Numbered from the stretch's first letter, positions 35,586 through 47,555 are shown. The stretch is DNA of 64,000 bases from Chloromonas sp. AAM2 (GCA_004335635.1 QAXH01005510.1:19833-83832); one strand, 5' to 3'. Translations and numbers: made by a program. Notes: generated from the letters alone by a model not told the origin.

Positions 35586-38344
35586 TTAGGCGTTGACGGC
35601 GGGCACAACCTCCTTCTTCATGATGCGCTCGTACACGTCGCGGACCTTCAGGCCGACGATGGTCTGGAACAGACCGGTGCCGTTGTTGGAGCCTGGGAAG
35701 GTGCTGTTCTTCAGCATCTGCTGGGTGATCTCACCTGCGTGACACACGAAACAGTCATTGCCTTAAACACATGCTGCACTCGCGTTGCTCGATTCTCTTT
35801 CACCGTGGCGGCCCTTAATTTCTCAGTTGAGCCTGTGTTGAAACCCTGCCTGCTGTCCTGCCTTAAACACCACTGCCCTGTCACATCTTCCATGCACGGT
35901 TGCACGGTTATCAGGGTTCTTACCGTAGAATTTGGCGCTGGTGTTGCTCATGTGGCTCTCAACGTAGATCAGCTCCTCAAGCTTGTCGAACTGGCCGTCC
36001 ATCTCCAGCACGCTGACCTCCTGGCCGAAGTAGGTGTCTGGGCCGTAGGTCATCTTGATGCCTGCACACAACACCACATTTTTGTGTTGTATGCAGCGCC
36101 ACTCTGATCTCACTTGGAAACTTAATACACTCGAGAATCTCATGTTGCAAGTTGTAAACAGGCATTTAAATGACAGTTCCCTTTCAACCGTGTGGAATCA
36201 ACGATGAACTATCTGTCCCACCTGGGAATGAGCAGGTCAGCTTGCGGCCGCATGGGATCCAGCTGATGGTGGAGCCCTCATCGAACAGGTAGGTGGGGTC
36301 GTACAGCTTGGAGCCCTCCTTCTGGATGAGGCGCACGCGCAGGTACTTGCCCTCAGTGTCGGGGACCAGCTGGGTGGGCAGCACCTGTGAAAGCGGAACA
36401 ACAAACAACAAGTTGTCAATGTTGAATCCTGCTGACATCCAGTTGAGCTTAGCAGAGTCAACACTGTGCTGGCAATGGCTCTGTTGGCATTTGTAGGTCG
36501 GGTGGCTCTGCTGCATTTTCAAATACTTGCCATCATGATTTATCAAGTACTAGCAGTAACATGTAGCAAGTGTCCAACAATAGTCGGTGTCAAGCAAGGT
36601 GTTGCAAGGTAACCAGCGCACCTGGATGATCATGTCAGCCTCCTTCTTCTGGGGGTCGACGTACGCGTCGAAGTCTGGCTTGCGTGCCTCGATGGACTTC
36701 TTGATGCTGTCCATGGAGTGGCCACGCTCAGCCATGTCACGCTGAATCTTCCATGCGAACTTAATCTCGTCAGAGATGTCCAGGTAAATCTTGAAGTCCA
36801 CCAGCTCACGCACCCGCTGGTCATAGAAGGGGTGCAGGCCCTCAATGACCAGGATCTGTCAAGGGCCATAGCAGGTTGCAGGTAACAAGTGAGAAAGGAG
36901 CAGTCTGATACCATGCTTCAAATGCAGCAAGTCAAGGTAACGCTCACACAGACTGCTGGGACGCCGGATGTGCTTTTGAACGTTGCTATCTTTGTCTCAA
37001 CCGCAGGTGCTTGCCGCAAAACATTGCGTAACTGATCGAAAATGGAGTAGCCAAGATTGCATGTATCACTGTGCAAGAAACGGTTGTCACACCTAATCGT
37101 ACTGACCGGGACAAGTAACTACCTTTGGTGGCTGAATCTTCTCGGCTGGGTCCAGCAGGCCAGTGACGTGGTTGTAGATGGGCTTGTCCACGGCCTTGCC
37201 CTCCTTCAGGGCCTTGACCTGCATGTCGATCACAGTCAGCCATCTAGCACACTCAGCCCTGAGCCCACATGCGTGCTCAGACTGGGCTGCTGCAGACTGC
37301 GGCTAGTGCTGCTGAGGATTGATGAAGAAAGGTACCTGATCGTGCATCAGCTCAAAGTTTTGGGCCTCTGGGGCCAGGGCAGTGACACCCTTCTCCTTGC
37401 GCCCGTTGCGGTCCAGGCAGTGGTAGTCGTCCAGGCAGATGACGGTGGTCATGTCGCTGATCAAAGTGTTGCTGTCTGGGTTGCCGCCTGCAATGCATCC
37501 AATGCCCAAAGCGTAAGCAGAGTCCTAACGCTGGAACCAGACAGAGATAGTTCTGAAGTATCAGGGTCGAGTACCACACGCGGCGCACCCGCTGGAGGCT
37601 TGGGGCTGCCGCCGAAGACGTTGGTCACGCGACGCATGAAGGTGGACTTGCCGCAGCCTGTGGTGCAGCAGAGTGAACAGGATATCAGCCAATGCCGGCC
37701 CCACGAAATCACTTTATCCGCTGAGTTGGCCACATTAGCTGCGGGCACCAGAGCGGATGACTTCCACAAGGCTGGGCTGAACATGTATGCGATGATCAAT
37801 CATGCTCCGCGATGCACTTGCCAGAGTCAGCAGCCAGACCGATGACAACAGTCCTCTCGGCCTTCACCACCAGGGCGCGCCTGCTCATGGCCTGCGAGTG
37901 GCGGACAGGCCAGCATAGCAATGTAGGCTCCAGTGTAGCGAGACTGGAGCTGCTTGTCGCTGGGCTGCGAAGCTTCTTCGTTTACGTGCTATCGTTCTTC
38001 GCTTACCTTTGCCATGGCTGGGCGAGGCAGGGATGACTGCAAATGGCAAGCATGGCAATGGCTGCGTCAGTGGGCAAGTCATGAAGAACGGCATCTCAAT
38101 GAGGACTGAACGCCTCTCAGGCTCTCCAGTGCGCTCAGCTCTCACCTTGACGGACTTCATCCCCCTGCACATACAAGCAGCAGGCACAAGAGGATCAGCA
38201 AATGGTCTCATTTACTGACCCAGAAATCACAGCGCCCACACGCCGATCCGCACAAAACTCAGTCCGATCTGTGCTCAACACGATAAGGTGGGGTTCTGAC
38301 CATTAATCCCAGTCTTACCTCACGGAGGTCTGCATGGTGGCCAT
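35586..38344 (-). CDS. PRK: Phosphoribulokinase, chloroplast precursor
   Basis: PRK phosphorylates ribulose 5-phosphate with ATP to ribulose 1,5-bisphosphate, the substrate of Rubisco, in the plastid stroma. Ten exons in transcript order (38344-38319, 38164-38146, 37891-37822, 37657-37589, 37487-37336, 37218-37123, 36855-36622, 36384-36222, 36061-35924, 35734-35586) join in phase to 371 residues. The first 26 residues (MATMQTSVRGMKSVKAMSRR and onward) form a short transit peptide. The P-loop GLAADSGCGKST lies at 33-44. Cys40 in the P-loop and Cys79 (TVICLDDYH) match the thioredoxin-regulated pair. Later blocks are EGLHPFYDQRV, KIQRDMAERGHS, DFDAYVDPQKK and the second Cys pair in IPCGRKLTCSFPG, used in the GAPDH/CP12 complex. 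The chain ends in KKEVVPAVNA. Exon 2 is only 19 nt. The intron after 37822 has a GC donor (G|GCAAGT). Its start faces the elongin-B-like gene 343-360 bp away. Confidence 0.98.
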
Positions 38345-38686
38345 CTGTACAGTGGCTGCTGTCGACCGCTGAGAGTGGGCAAGTTGATGCGTGTTCGCAA
38401 CATTTCACCATGGCGCGTCACACTTTTTACTAGCACGTGATGCAAGCCGTTAGCGTGAACCCCTGCACCAGCCGGCACGCTCAGGTCATGCTATTTTAGA
38501 GGTACAGTCAAGCAGTGCATGCCTCCACTGCGCAGATTTTGCAGCCAAAAGAAACAGGCGATTTCGAAGGTTTGTCCATCGCTTTCTTTGACGTTTGGAA
38601 ATGGTGCGAGCCACGGGAGTGAGCATGTCACACTATGAATTGCAAGGGAGATCAGTACTGTAACGTAGTGCAACTGGCATGCATGC
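38345..38686. promoter_or_regulatory. Shared 5' region of PRK and the elongin-B-like gene
   Basis: About 340 bp separate the PRK start (minus) from the first ATG of the ubiquitin-fold gene (plus). Both promoters and 5' UTRs must lie here unless UTR introns exist. No TATA box or light-response element could be assigned with confidence. Confidence 0.45.
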
Positions 38687-38704
38687 ATGTCTACGCAGTC
38701 GAGC

Positions 38705-39809
38705 ATGTACGTGCGCGTGAAGCGGAAGAAGACCACAGTCTTCCTGCATGTGGAGCCCACTGACACCATTTTGGAGGTCAAACAGAAGCTGCAGGAGCTG
38801 GTTGAACAGGTGTGTGCTGCATGCGTGGTTTTGACACACGGCCCAGGCACTGGTTTCCAGGGTGAACCAGCTTGGGGCGGTTATTGCATTGCAGTGCATT
38901 CCAGCCGTTAGTTTGGCAACGAACAGATCACCAAGGGCAAGGCTGGGCATGCCCAGTTGCTGAGCGTCGCAGTCACCATTGTAGGCACGCCCCAAGGCAC
39001 AGCTGCAGGCATACAACAGCTTAGCAACTGTTGCATATGACCATCGGCATTCAAAGATCACAATGTTTCATTCTGATGGAGTTTGTCAGCTTGATGGAGG
39101 ACGGCTTGCGACATGGGTTTGGGACATGGGTTTGTAACGAGTTGGGGCTTCAGAGGTGTGAACAGACAATATGGTGGAACACTCAGCTTCGACTTTGTCA
39201 ACTGTATGGTCAGCATGCAACTGAGCAGAGCGCTGAGCCACAAGTCATTTCTCGCCTGCCCACGGAACTCGTGGGCCTGTAAGCGACTTGTGTGCATGGG
39301 ATGCCACTAATCAATTGCCTGCTGGTGGTTGCTTGCTGTCCTCCGCAGCCACCTGAGAAGCAGCAGCTGTTCAAGGCTACGACACTGCTGGAAGATGCCA
39401 AGAAGCTGGTGGATTTGAGAGTGGAGAATGATGATGTATTGGCGCTGACTTTTCAGCAAGAAGGTGAGATGATCCAGCCAATGCATGTGGATAGCAAAGG
39501 CGCAAGATGCTGGCTGCACGAACTGTAGACTGCTAGTCACGCAGTGCCATGAACACAAGATCATCAGGAGGTTTTACCGTAGGATTGATCACCATTCAGG
39601 CAGGCCAGTGGTTTCTACAGCACTGTTTACCACCTGCTTTCCCCACACACAGCTCGGCCTGTTGTCGCTGCAAAGCTCACCAGCAATACAACGTTAGCCT
39701 GGCTGCCAAGGCTGATCTGATGCCTAGCATTGGCGCACTTTTCACAGATGGTACTTTTGAGCCAATCGACATAACGTCCTTCGAGGGCGTGGAGCACCAA
39801 GGGGCGTGA
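38705..39809 (+). CDS. Ubiquitin-fold protein, elongin-B-like (plant At5g57860 type)
   Basis: Three exons, 38705-38809, 39349-39463 and 39748-39809, join in phase to 93 residues. An in-frame ATG at 38687 would add six residues; I chose 38705 because the fold begins with MYVRVKRKKTTVF as in plant homologues. The order of beta strand, helix (TILEVKQKLQELVEQPPEKQQLF) and LLEDAKKL corresponds to a ubiquitin-like fold, and the sequence is nearer to elongin B than to ubiquitin. There is no C-terminal Gly-Gly, so it is not a conjugated modifier. Animal elongin B acts with elongin C in cullin-RING ligases; whether this algal protein does so is inference. It is divergent from PRK. Confidence 0.82.
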
Positions 39810-41053
39810 GCACAATGTGAAATGGCCAAGGGCTGGCCAGCTCAATGTGGTTTGCTGTTCAACTCAATGCCACACATGCAGCTCCCCGAGACAGTTTTGT
39901 CTCACTGCAACACAGTGCCTTTTGAAGCACTGGAATACAACGTCCCAGATCGAACCCAACAGCCTGGGGCTTTTTAGATTACACCGGCCGATGTGCTAAA
40001 GACAATCATAAAGCCATTGTAAAGTGGGCTTGTTGCTGCTCGTGCCCATCATTTGTAAAAATCTCAATGAAGGCACTGTCGCACGCTGGCCCAGCAGTCA
40101 TTTCCTTACTTGTGACAAATGAATGATGATTCATGGTCACAGTGCGACACAGGCTTGGATAGAGCAGTCTGCTTACATGGTGGCCGAGTAGCCATTGGCA
40201 TGCCCCACGCAACTTGCCAGCCGCGAGGCTGGTATATCCATACACCATCACTGGTCAAACAACAGTAACCTGGTGGTAACCTGGTCAACCGAACATGAAC
40301 TGAAGTATCAACACATGCCACACATCAGGCATCTGCACATGCTGCTGGCCTCGCGCTAGTGTTGAGAATCTCAGAGCTCTGGTAGTGTCCTGGTAGCCAA
40401 CCACGTTGCCACTGCTAGGCTTGTAGAGGCACTAGGCTTGTAGAGGCTGCTCTGGCGCAACCTCTTAGTACGCTCAAGATGCATCGTAAACTGACGTCCA
40501 GCTTCTGCACCTACACGGGCTGTTCAGGTCTGCATTGGAGCAAGCTCCGACTGGTACCAATCAGCAAGGTCTTGACGCATAAGGGGAATCATGCGTAAGG
40601 ATGCGCTGGTTAGGCGCAGAGGTCCGGCCAGGTACCTGTCGGCATGCAAGTTCACCGGCTTGCGCTCAACCTCGGTTTCACCAGCCGCGCGCTCTCAGGT
40701 GCTCAGCCCAGTAAACCAGAATGCCAAAGTACAAGTAGTGAGGTTGAAATCATTTGATTTTGTGATTCAACTGAGCTCGCCCGTTTCGTTCAAAAGGTCA
40801 ATGCCCGGACAGCCGGAGCCGCGTGCGCACAAGCACTGTCGGAGTCGATCTGAGCATTTAAACTGACGTATACTCTAAGTGCCTGCCATCGCCAACACAC
40901 TGCGTGTGTAACACGCGGTGAGGAATCTTGGCGGGTGAGCTCAAACTCACGGACACACGAGCACTGCGCGGCTATGCGTCAAGAAGGTCCAGCAGCAATT
41001 TGACTGAGTCTCGGGGGCAGTCTGTGCGCTGTGCGAGCATATCGCCTGGCGGC
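39810..41053. other. Intergenic stretch with one dispersed repeat copy
   Basis: No gene was recognised. A segment of about 30 bp at 39987-40015 (GGCCGATGTGCTAAAGACAA, then TCATAAAGCC) recurs at 50056-50085 with one change. TGTAA motifs at 40017 and 40054 could serve as polyadenylation signals for the elongin-B-like gene. From 40928 an open frame without a confident ATG leads into the PAP2-like gene, so its 5' UTR or an extra N-terminal part may lie here. Confidence 0.5.
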
Positions 41054-42347
41054 ATGATAATGGACCAGCTTCGCTCCTTGCTCAGCGCGCCGATTAACGC
41101 CTGGCGCAGCGAAAAATGCTGCAAATGGCAGCGTGTGGTGTGTGAGGTGGCGCTGGAGATTGCCATTGTGGTAGTCTTCCTCAAGGCGTACAACATGGTC
41201 CGCAACAAGTTCGGGTCCACGAAATGCACGCCAGAATACGCACTGGGCCATGCCATTCAAGTGATCAACGCAGAGCGTATGATGGGCATCTTTTGGGAGC
41301 AAGAAATACAGGTGCGCGGGCTCCAAGGTTGCCAGCTGCCTGGCAGCTCCAGGTGTGCACCCTGCGGTAATCCACGTATCATGCAAGGCAGCGTACCCTT
41401 AAGGTTGACAACTGTGCTCTGGCTCTGGCTAGAGCGGAAGGCATCAGGCACAGACCAGCCAAACACATGCAGGACGCTGGTCGAACTAGGAAGAACAACA
41501 TTGTTGTGTCCAATTGAAGTGACTGACGCACACTGCGTGGAACCACTGTGTCTTAATGCTACATGACTTCAAGTTGATGCATGCAGCATCCACGTAGCTA
41601 ACACAACTTGGCTCGTGCATGCAGGGCATGGTCATTCACTGGCGGCCTTGGATTCGCTTTTGGAACATCTTCTATGGAAGTGCACACATGGCTGTCACTG
41701 TCTTCGTGCTAGGCTACCTCTTCGCCCTCAAGCCTGGCGCGTACCAGCGCTGCCGCACAGTGTTCATTATCATGAACATCTTAGCTATCAGTGGTTATGC
41801 TGGGTACCCGCTCATGCCACCGCGCCTGGTCAACGCATGTGACGACCCGTATGGAGGCTGTGTCAAGTCCTACACGTTTGAGGACACATTGCACACAGTG
41901 GGAGGCATTTGGTCGTGGAAGGACAAAGCAGTTTCCAAGCTCAGCAACCACTACGCAGCCATGCCCAGCATGCATGCGGGCTACTCCATATGGTGCTCCG
42001 CCTCCATGTATGGCCACTCGGACCACACAATCTTCCGCATACTGGCATTGCTCTACCCACTGTCCACTCTTTACTGCATTGTGGTGACCGCCAACCACTT
42101 CTTTTTGGACGCGATCTTCGGAGTGGCAGCATTCTGGGTGGCGTGCCGGCTGGCAGTATTCATTCCCAGGGTGGGCCGGGGCGCAGAGGAATTGGAAGAG
42201 GTTGGGGGCTCGGATGAAAAGCAGGCATTGCTACCAATCATAGCACCAGCAGGGGACCAGGTAGCCGTCAAGGGTGAAAAGCCTTCCATGGCTGCAGTTC
42301 TAGTCAGGTCAATGCACCTCACCATGGCGACCTTGTCAAAAAGATGA
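41054..42347 (+). CDS. PAP2-like integral membrane protein (inositol-phosphoceramide-synthase-like)
   Basis: Exons 41054-41311 and 41625-42347 join in phase to 326 residues. The start MIMDQLRSLLS is the first ATG in an open frame that continues upstream to 40928, so a longer N-terminus is possible. Five to six hydrophobic segments are visible: EVALEIAIVVVFLKAYNMV, AHMAVTVFVLGYLFAL, TVFIIMNILAISGYAGY, FRILALLYPLSTLYCIVV and DAIFGVAAFWVACRLAVF. The catalytic signatures of the PAP2/AUR1 superfamily are present: AMPSMHAGYS (PSxH) and TANHFFLDAIFG (HxxxD), giving two catalytic His and an Asp. Related proteins transfer phosphoinositol or phosphocholine head groups or dephosphorylate lipid phosphates; the actual substrate is unknown. 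The C-terminal tail of about 70 residues is hydrophilic and probably cytosolic. Confidence 0.85.
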
Positions 42348-44330
42348 CTGTTGGTTCAAGGGCGCAGCGTGCCAGGCACATGCTTGCCAGGCATGATAAA
42401 CCAGAGAGCCAGGGCGGCTGGGCCATGTGCCATGACACCATTCGGATGCCGGACGCAGAATGGCATGAGATGGATCGGATGATGTATGTGGCTCGGTGTA
42501 TGAGCCACACATGCCGCATTTCATGCACTATGTGCCAAGGCAAGCATGATAAGCACACATGACATCACATGAGTTGCTGCCAGTTGTAGCCCAAGTGGTA
42601 ATCAGGGTGTTGCACTGCAAGGAATGGGGTAAATGACGAAGGGGTCATACAGCACGCGGGTGGGTGGCCATGCTGCATGCACTGCCACGTGCAACAACTA
42701 CCAGTCCTTGGGGGATGCGATAATGGGAGCTTCAAGTGTATTGGACAGGGCACGTGATTGAGACACAGTTCATACAGCAGCTCTTATTCCAACCTGGGGT
42801 TTGGTTCAGACTCTGCTAGTTTTACGGACCTTTCAAATGTCCGCTGATTATCAGAGGGCAGTGATCCATGAGAACTTCAATGCTTCTGCTTGAAATCCAG
42901 TCTAATTGGTGCCAATGATTTCAAACTGAGCTGGCCAGCTGTGGCCAGTCCTATAGGGTATTAGTGACCTGTCCCTTTTGCCTGCCCACATCGTGCATTC
43001 CAGCCAAATTTATTCATTTGCCCGCCTCTCACGCTGAACTCTCTGTGCTCAAGCACAGTTATGGCATTTCAGGGCTGCATGGCACTGCAGTTAACGTGTT
43101 CGTTTTAAGTCTTGTTGTGTTTTGTGGGTAGACCAAACCGTTTGGGTTGCTTTCACTGATGTGATCGGATACCCTAAAGAGATGCACGGAACTCTGCACT
43201 GGGTTGAACAGAACTGCTAGGTGTGCTTGAGTGTTGTTGAAGAAGGATCGGATAGACAGAAATTCCACGGATGAGTATAATTTTCCAGTTTGCTTGAGCT
43301 TTCTCTTGTCGTACTTCTGTACGGAACAAGTGGCTGAAAAGTCACTGGCTTAGGTCTTCAATACATGCAGGCCGCTTTGATCACCACTTGTTACGTTTAG
43401 GACACCATAAAGATATGGACGGGCTGGAGCGCCAGCCACAAACTTGTAATTATAATGCCAGGCTCATGGCAGCAGACCGAGCTTGGTGGCACAGGCCATC
43501 AGGAGCACAGCGTGAGTTACCTTGCGTGCCAGCAAGCAGTAAGAATTTCATGCACCTGCCAACGGATCTACAGATGTCCACACCTCGAGTCAGCAAATCA
43601 AGTGCGCCTTGTGGTGGAGAGCAGCTCCGGCCTGCCGTTACACTGGCCAAAGGAACTGGCCGGCAGACGTGAAGAAATTTCTGCAAATTTGCGCAAGTAG
43701 TTGCTATTTGCGTTGGACGTGCTTCAGGGTGTGCACTCCCTCCTTGTAAGCTGCTGTCACCCAAACGTTCGCCATACAATGTGGCGGGAATAGGATGTAT
43801 TGGGGCAAAAACAAAACACCATGCATCGGCTATAGAAGGTGAACACCAGAGGGGCGAACTCTGCTAGCTGGGTGGGAATTTTCTTTCTTATTGACTTTTT
43901 GAGACATGTTGATGAAGGCTCTCTCATCAGGGGAGTAGACAGATCCGGCACACCGTGTATGAGACCGTGCCTTGAGCAGTGGCACTGATCCAATTGTTGC
44001 TGGTGCCTTGCTACAGAGTCATCCTATGCAAGGTTACAGCCCTGTGACCCTGTGGCTGGATGCAGCACCGGCTTTGCATTCACTGCCATCAATCCTTGCA
44101 GGAGTATGAAGTGTAACACGGCTTCAAGACCCTTGAACTGCTCGTTCCAACAGACACCACCAAAGCAAGAACTCTTTCACCTGAGGGGAGGGACTCCAGC
44201 CCGTCCAACCTACAAGTGAAGGGGGCCTCTGATGTTCCGCCCATGACCTATCACATGGTATCAGACCTCAACTCTTGAGTCAGCTTCACATCAGGTCACC
44301 CATTGATTACCAGAATCATCGTTCAGAAAC
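42348..44330. other. Gene-poor region after the PAP2-like gene
   Basis: No exon with family similarity was found on either strand. A short phrase, AAGTGGCTGAAAAGT, at 43329 recurs at 34009, which suggests diffuse repeats. Several ATG-open frames of 60-110 codons are not supported by codon pattern or splice context. Confidence 0.5.
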
Positions 44331-44590
44331 GGAAAAAAGAAATTTGCCAGTTCTAGGACAGTTTGAGTTTGGGTCAGTGACACAGTGTACCATGGTACTA
44401 CTTTTTCACAATACCGCGGTGCTTGTCAATTGTCATTGTGTTTGTTAAACACTAAAATCGCATAACATGAAAGAACTTCAGCAACACACTGCTCAACTCA
44501 TCACTTGTTCCCATGGATACAGAGGATAGTGGGTAATACAGACCTATTCACACAAACTGTCCCAGAACTGGCAAACTTTTTGTTTTTTGC
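44331..44590. mobile_element. MITE-like element with TTTGCCAGTTCT(G/A)GGACAGTTT ends
   Basis: The left end (A-rich tract, then TTTGCCAGTTCTAGGACAG at 44343) and the right end (CTGTCCCAGAACTGGCAAA at 44558-44576, then a T-rich tract) are inverted copies over about 22 bp with one mismatch, plus A/T-rich flanks. They enclose about 190 bp with no coding capacity. Single or paired copies of the same end sequence occur at five other places in the window. No target-site duplication could be fixed. Confidence 0.65.
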
Positions 44591-44755
44591 AAGCGGCTGC
44601 CAACTGTGCAACCAACTCCTGCAAGAGCAATCCACGTCCTGTTACAGTGACGTCTCATGCGGTGATTGAGCACCTTCCTGCGCTGGTGTCGATAATGTTG
44701 GCCATGTTGCAGATCTTTTCACTCAGTCCACTAGAAAATAATCACGCCAAGGCAG

Positions 44756-45081
44756 ATCGTGAGTCAGTAGTGGACCTGGGGGAACTCTGATAGAGTATGC
44801 GGATGAACATATGTCGCACTATACCCCCTTACTGTGTGGGATCTGCGCGCACAGTTCGGGAGTACCAGTATATTGGGACACATTGACAAACCCCTCTATG
44901 GGGATTTACCCGCATCTCACAGATATCAGTACCTGATACGCAACACCTGTGTGATCCTCTGATACCTGGGGGCTTTCATACTCCATGAAGTGGTAGTTCG
45001 TGATTCCCTCATTCCATCGGGTGCTGACATGATCACCCCACTACATGGAGAGTTCCCCCAGGTCCACTACTGACTATCGTG
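44756..45081. mobile_element. MITE: perfect 27-bp terminal inverted repeats with 6-bp flanking direct repeats
   Basis: The 27 bp at 44762-44788 (begins AGTCAGTAGTGGACC, ends GGAACTCT) are the exact reverse complement of 45049-45075. The element body is 314 bp. The hexamer ATCGTG stands immediately outside both ends (44756-44761 and 45076-45081), as expected for a target-site duplication. The interior has no open frame of note. This is the typical layout of a non-autonomous DNA transposon. The superfamily is not clear from a 6-bp duplication and AGTCAG termini. Confidence 0.88.
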
Positions 45082-45256
45082 CCAGCCAATCACTATCATC
45101 ACGCAAACTAGAAGTTGGCTCGGTTGTGCTTCTGTGATACCTCCGTAGCTAATCCTCAATAATCGGGCAGTCAGTAGAGGAGCACCTTCCCCTACTGTGC
45201 TGTGCATCGGCGTTTGGTTGACATCCCCAACATCTTCAACAGTGGGAGCCGTAAAT

Positions 45257-47555
45257 CTATTTTCTGTAGTACCTTGATCTCAACCAGAGCAGGAACACTA
45301 CCACAAAGATGACCACACCCAAAGGAATGTACTTCCGTAGAAGGGCCTGCAGGCAACGTGTGCATCACAGGCAGGAAGTGTGAAGCAAACTGAGTGTTGA
45401 AGGGCAAGCTGTTGCACAACGGCGGCTGCATACCATGAGTCAAATCACGTGGTTGGTTGTCATAAGTTTGAAGCAAGCTTGGACTAGCGTTGATTAGTTA
45501 ATTAACATCTGTTGTACCGCTCTGGGCAAGGAGAGGTAAGGAGATACGTGAGGACCTAGTCAAACCTGACTGCTTACGACTGACATCCGGTACGTGTTGG
45601 CCATGATAACAGTCAAAGCAGACAGCAAAAACACCACAAGCCTGCATGTCTTGGTCACGCCCAGACGTACAGACCAACCCACACAAACAGCACGAGACCA
45701 TATGTGCTAAAGTTCACTCAGTCCCACCACCAGAGTATGGTTTGGTTGACATGATGACTGATTGACTCTCGATCTACGCGATAACTGCCACATTGATCAC
45801 GACGGGCGACGCACCTGTCTGTACATTTTCTCCGTCTGGATCTTATATTTCTTCGCTGCATCGCTCAAGTCGTGGGACTTGGTCGACATATCTGCACACA
45901 TCAACACACATACATGTGTTTCGGAAGTGGCTGGTGATCCTGACTGTATTGTTTCGGAACACCACGAATAAAGCTGCGCTGCAGACTGACAGCTATGGCA
46001 CATGCCAGCATCACCAGCGTGCTTGTATATGTCCAAGGCAACAGGGATCCGGGTCACAAGCAAGCACTGCCAATGCAACCTGAAGAACAGATCCTGCATT
46101 GTAACAGGACCAAGTTACCTGCCTACTCCCAGCTTCATGAATCATGGAATATCATGTGAACCGTTTCTAGCCGTTTCCACCCACCTTCCAATCTTGTGCC
46201 CTGCGCCAGGACGTCTGCTATGTTCTTAGTCATGATGGAGTGCACCTCGTTCAAATCTTCGTTGAGCTTGCCCAGGTTGCGCTGGGTGCGCGTGTCCATG
46301 TAGAGTTTCTTAGTCTTTTGAATGAATGTATCTGGACGCCCAGTAATCACACCCAACAACAGTCAGCTTTGACGGAGCCATGAAACGTGATGATTCAAAG
46401 ATTACCCAAACCAGCTTTAAGCCTATGAGAATGGAGCCAGTGGAGTAGCACAGAGCATAAGTGTATGTGCGACTGGGCGCATCAGTTGCACGACCCATGT
46501 TGGAATACAGCTTGCAACCTGACAGCTTGCAATCAGGCAATGGGTGGCTGGGGACATACCGGTGCACTTGCAAACTCTGGTGGCTGCCAGCATGTCTCAC
46601 CAAACTTGATGAAGGCGTAAGGTCGCTGTGCCTGTTGCACCTGAGACCCGTACAGCCGCCCAAACTCGCCCGCAAGCTCCTCCAGATATTGGAAAGCCAG
46701 CTTCTTAGGATATCTGTACTCGCATGGGCAAGGTGGGATTAGTACAGTGCTGGTCAGGCAGGCAGCCCAGGCAGACAGACGGAAAGGTGAGCAAGGGTTT
46801 GAGCACGTGGGAGGAGTGCAGGCAGCGACAGGCAGATGAATATGTCACATCCAACAGGCGGGCAGGCAGGGCCAGCATGCGACTGAACACGTGCATTGAC
46901 GTGGCAGACGGGCACATTTGGATTCAGCAGTGTGCTGAAGCACAGATCAGATACTCATGCACAAGGTCTCGTCTCAAGTTTGAATGTGTGACCAGCAGAC
47001 GCGTGCAGTGACCCACCCTTTCTCTGTGAGTGTGAGGAACGCCACGCCTGAGTCGAGGATGAAATGGAACATGTACTTGCCGGACTCGACCGACATGCGG
47101 GACGTCTGGCTGCTTGCCTGCTGTGAAAACTTTTTGAAAAGGCTCTGCAGGAATGCAGCAGGGATGCAGCAGGGCTTGTCGTGACAAATGCTTTGCTTCC
47201 TAGGAGGCTGGTGCTCGCATGTAACAGTTGCCATGGTGGAAGCGTGCGTCTATCACGATCACAAATGCAAACCGAACAGCGACCTTGTGAGAGTCAGTGT
47301 CTGGCATGAGAGGTGTCCTGCAATCATGCGTTGCTTCTGAAGAGCAGCATTCAAGGGTGTGGGTAGCAAATCAGATGCCAGCTGCTGCTAGCAATCTGTC
47401 TTAATGTTGTGCATCAGACACCGAACATCTGCAACAGTTTGGCTCACCTTAGCCTGCGACTTGTATTGGTCAATCTCTGTATCCTTCTCGCTGTCTAGGC
47501 CTTCTGCAAGAGGTAAACTGTCTGAAATCCTGGCGATGAGGGTTAGCCTGACCAT
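45257..47555 (-). CDS. SEC22: Vesicle-trafficking SNARE SEC22
   Basis: SEC22 is a longin-type SNARE that acts in ER-Golgi membrane fusion. Six exons in transcript order (47555-47448, 47144-47017, 46713-46601, 46331-46185, 45891-45815, 45346-45257) join in phase to 220 residues, the normal family length. The start MVRLTLIARISDSLPLAEGL is the family N-terminus. The longin domain follows (SRMSVESGKYMFHFILDSGV, GYPKKLAFQYLEELAGEFG, RPYAFIKFDTFIQKTKKLY). Then comes the SNARE helix (RTQRNLGKLNEDLNEVHSIM and onward, about residues 133-190) and a single C-terminal transmembrane anchor (LGVVIFVVVFLLWL) with a short basic tail. At the ionic zero layer the expected Arg appears to be Gln (VLAQG, compared with VLQRG of animal Sec22); land-plant SEC22 also lacks this Arg. 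The gene is divergent from NAA30, 433 bp apart. Confidence 0.95.

Noticed and set aside
35418..36107. A 229-codon plus-strand open frame
   Set aside because: It is antisense to the last PRK exons, which match the family residue by residue.
37057..37845. A 262-codon plus-strand open frame
   Set aside because: It is antisense to the PRK exons between 37123 and 37822 and crosses their introns.
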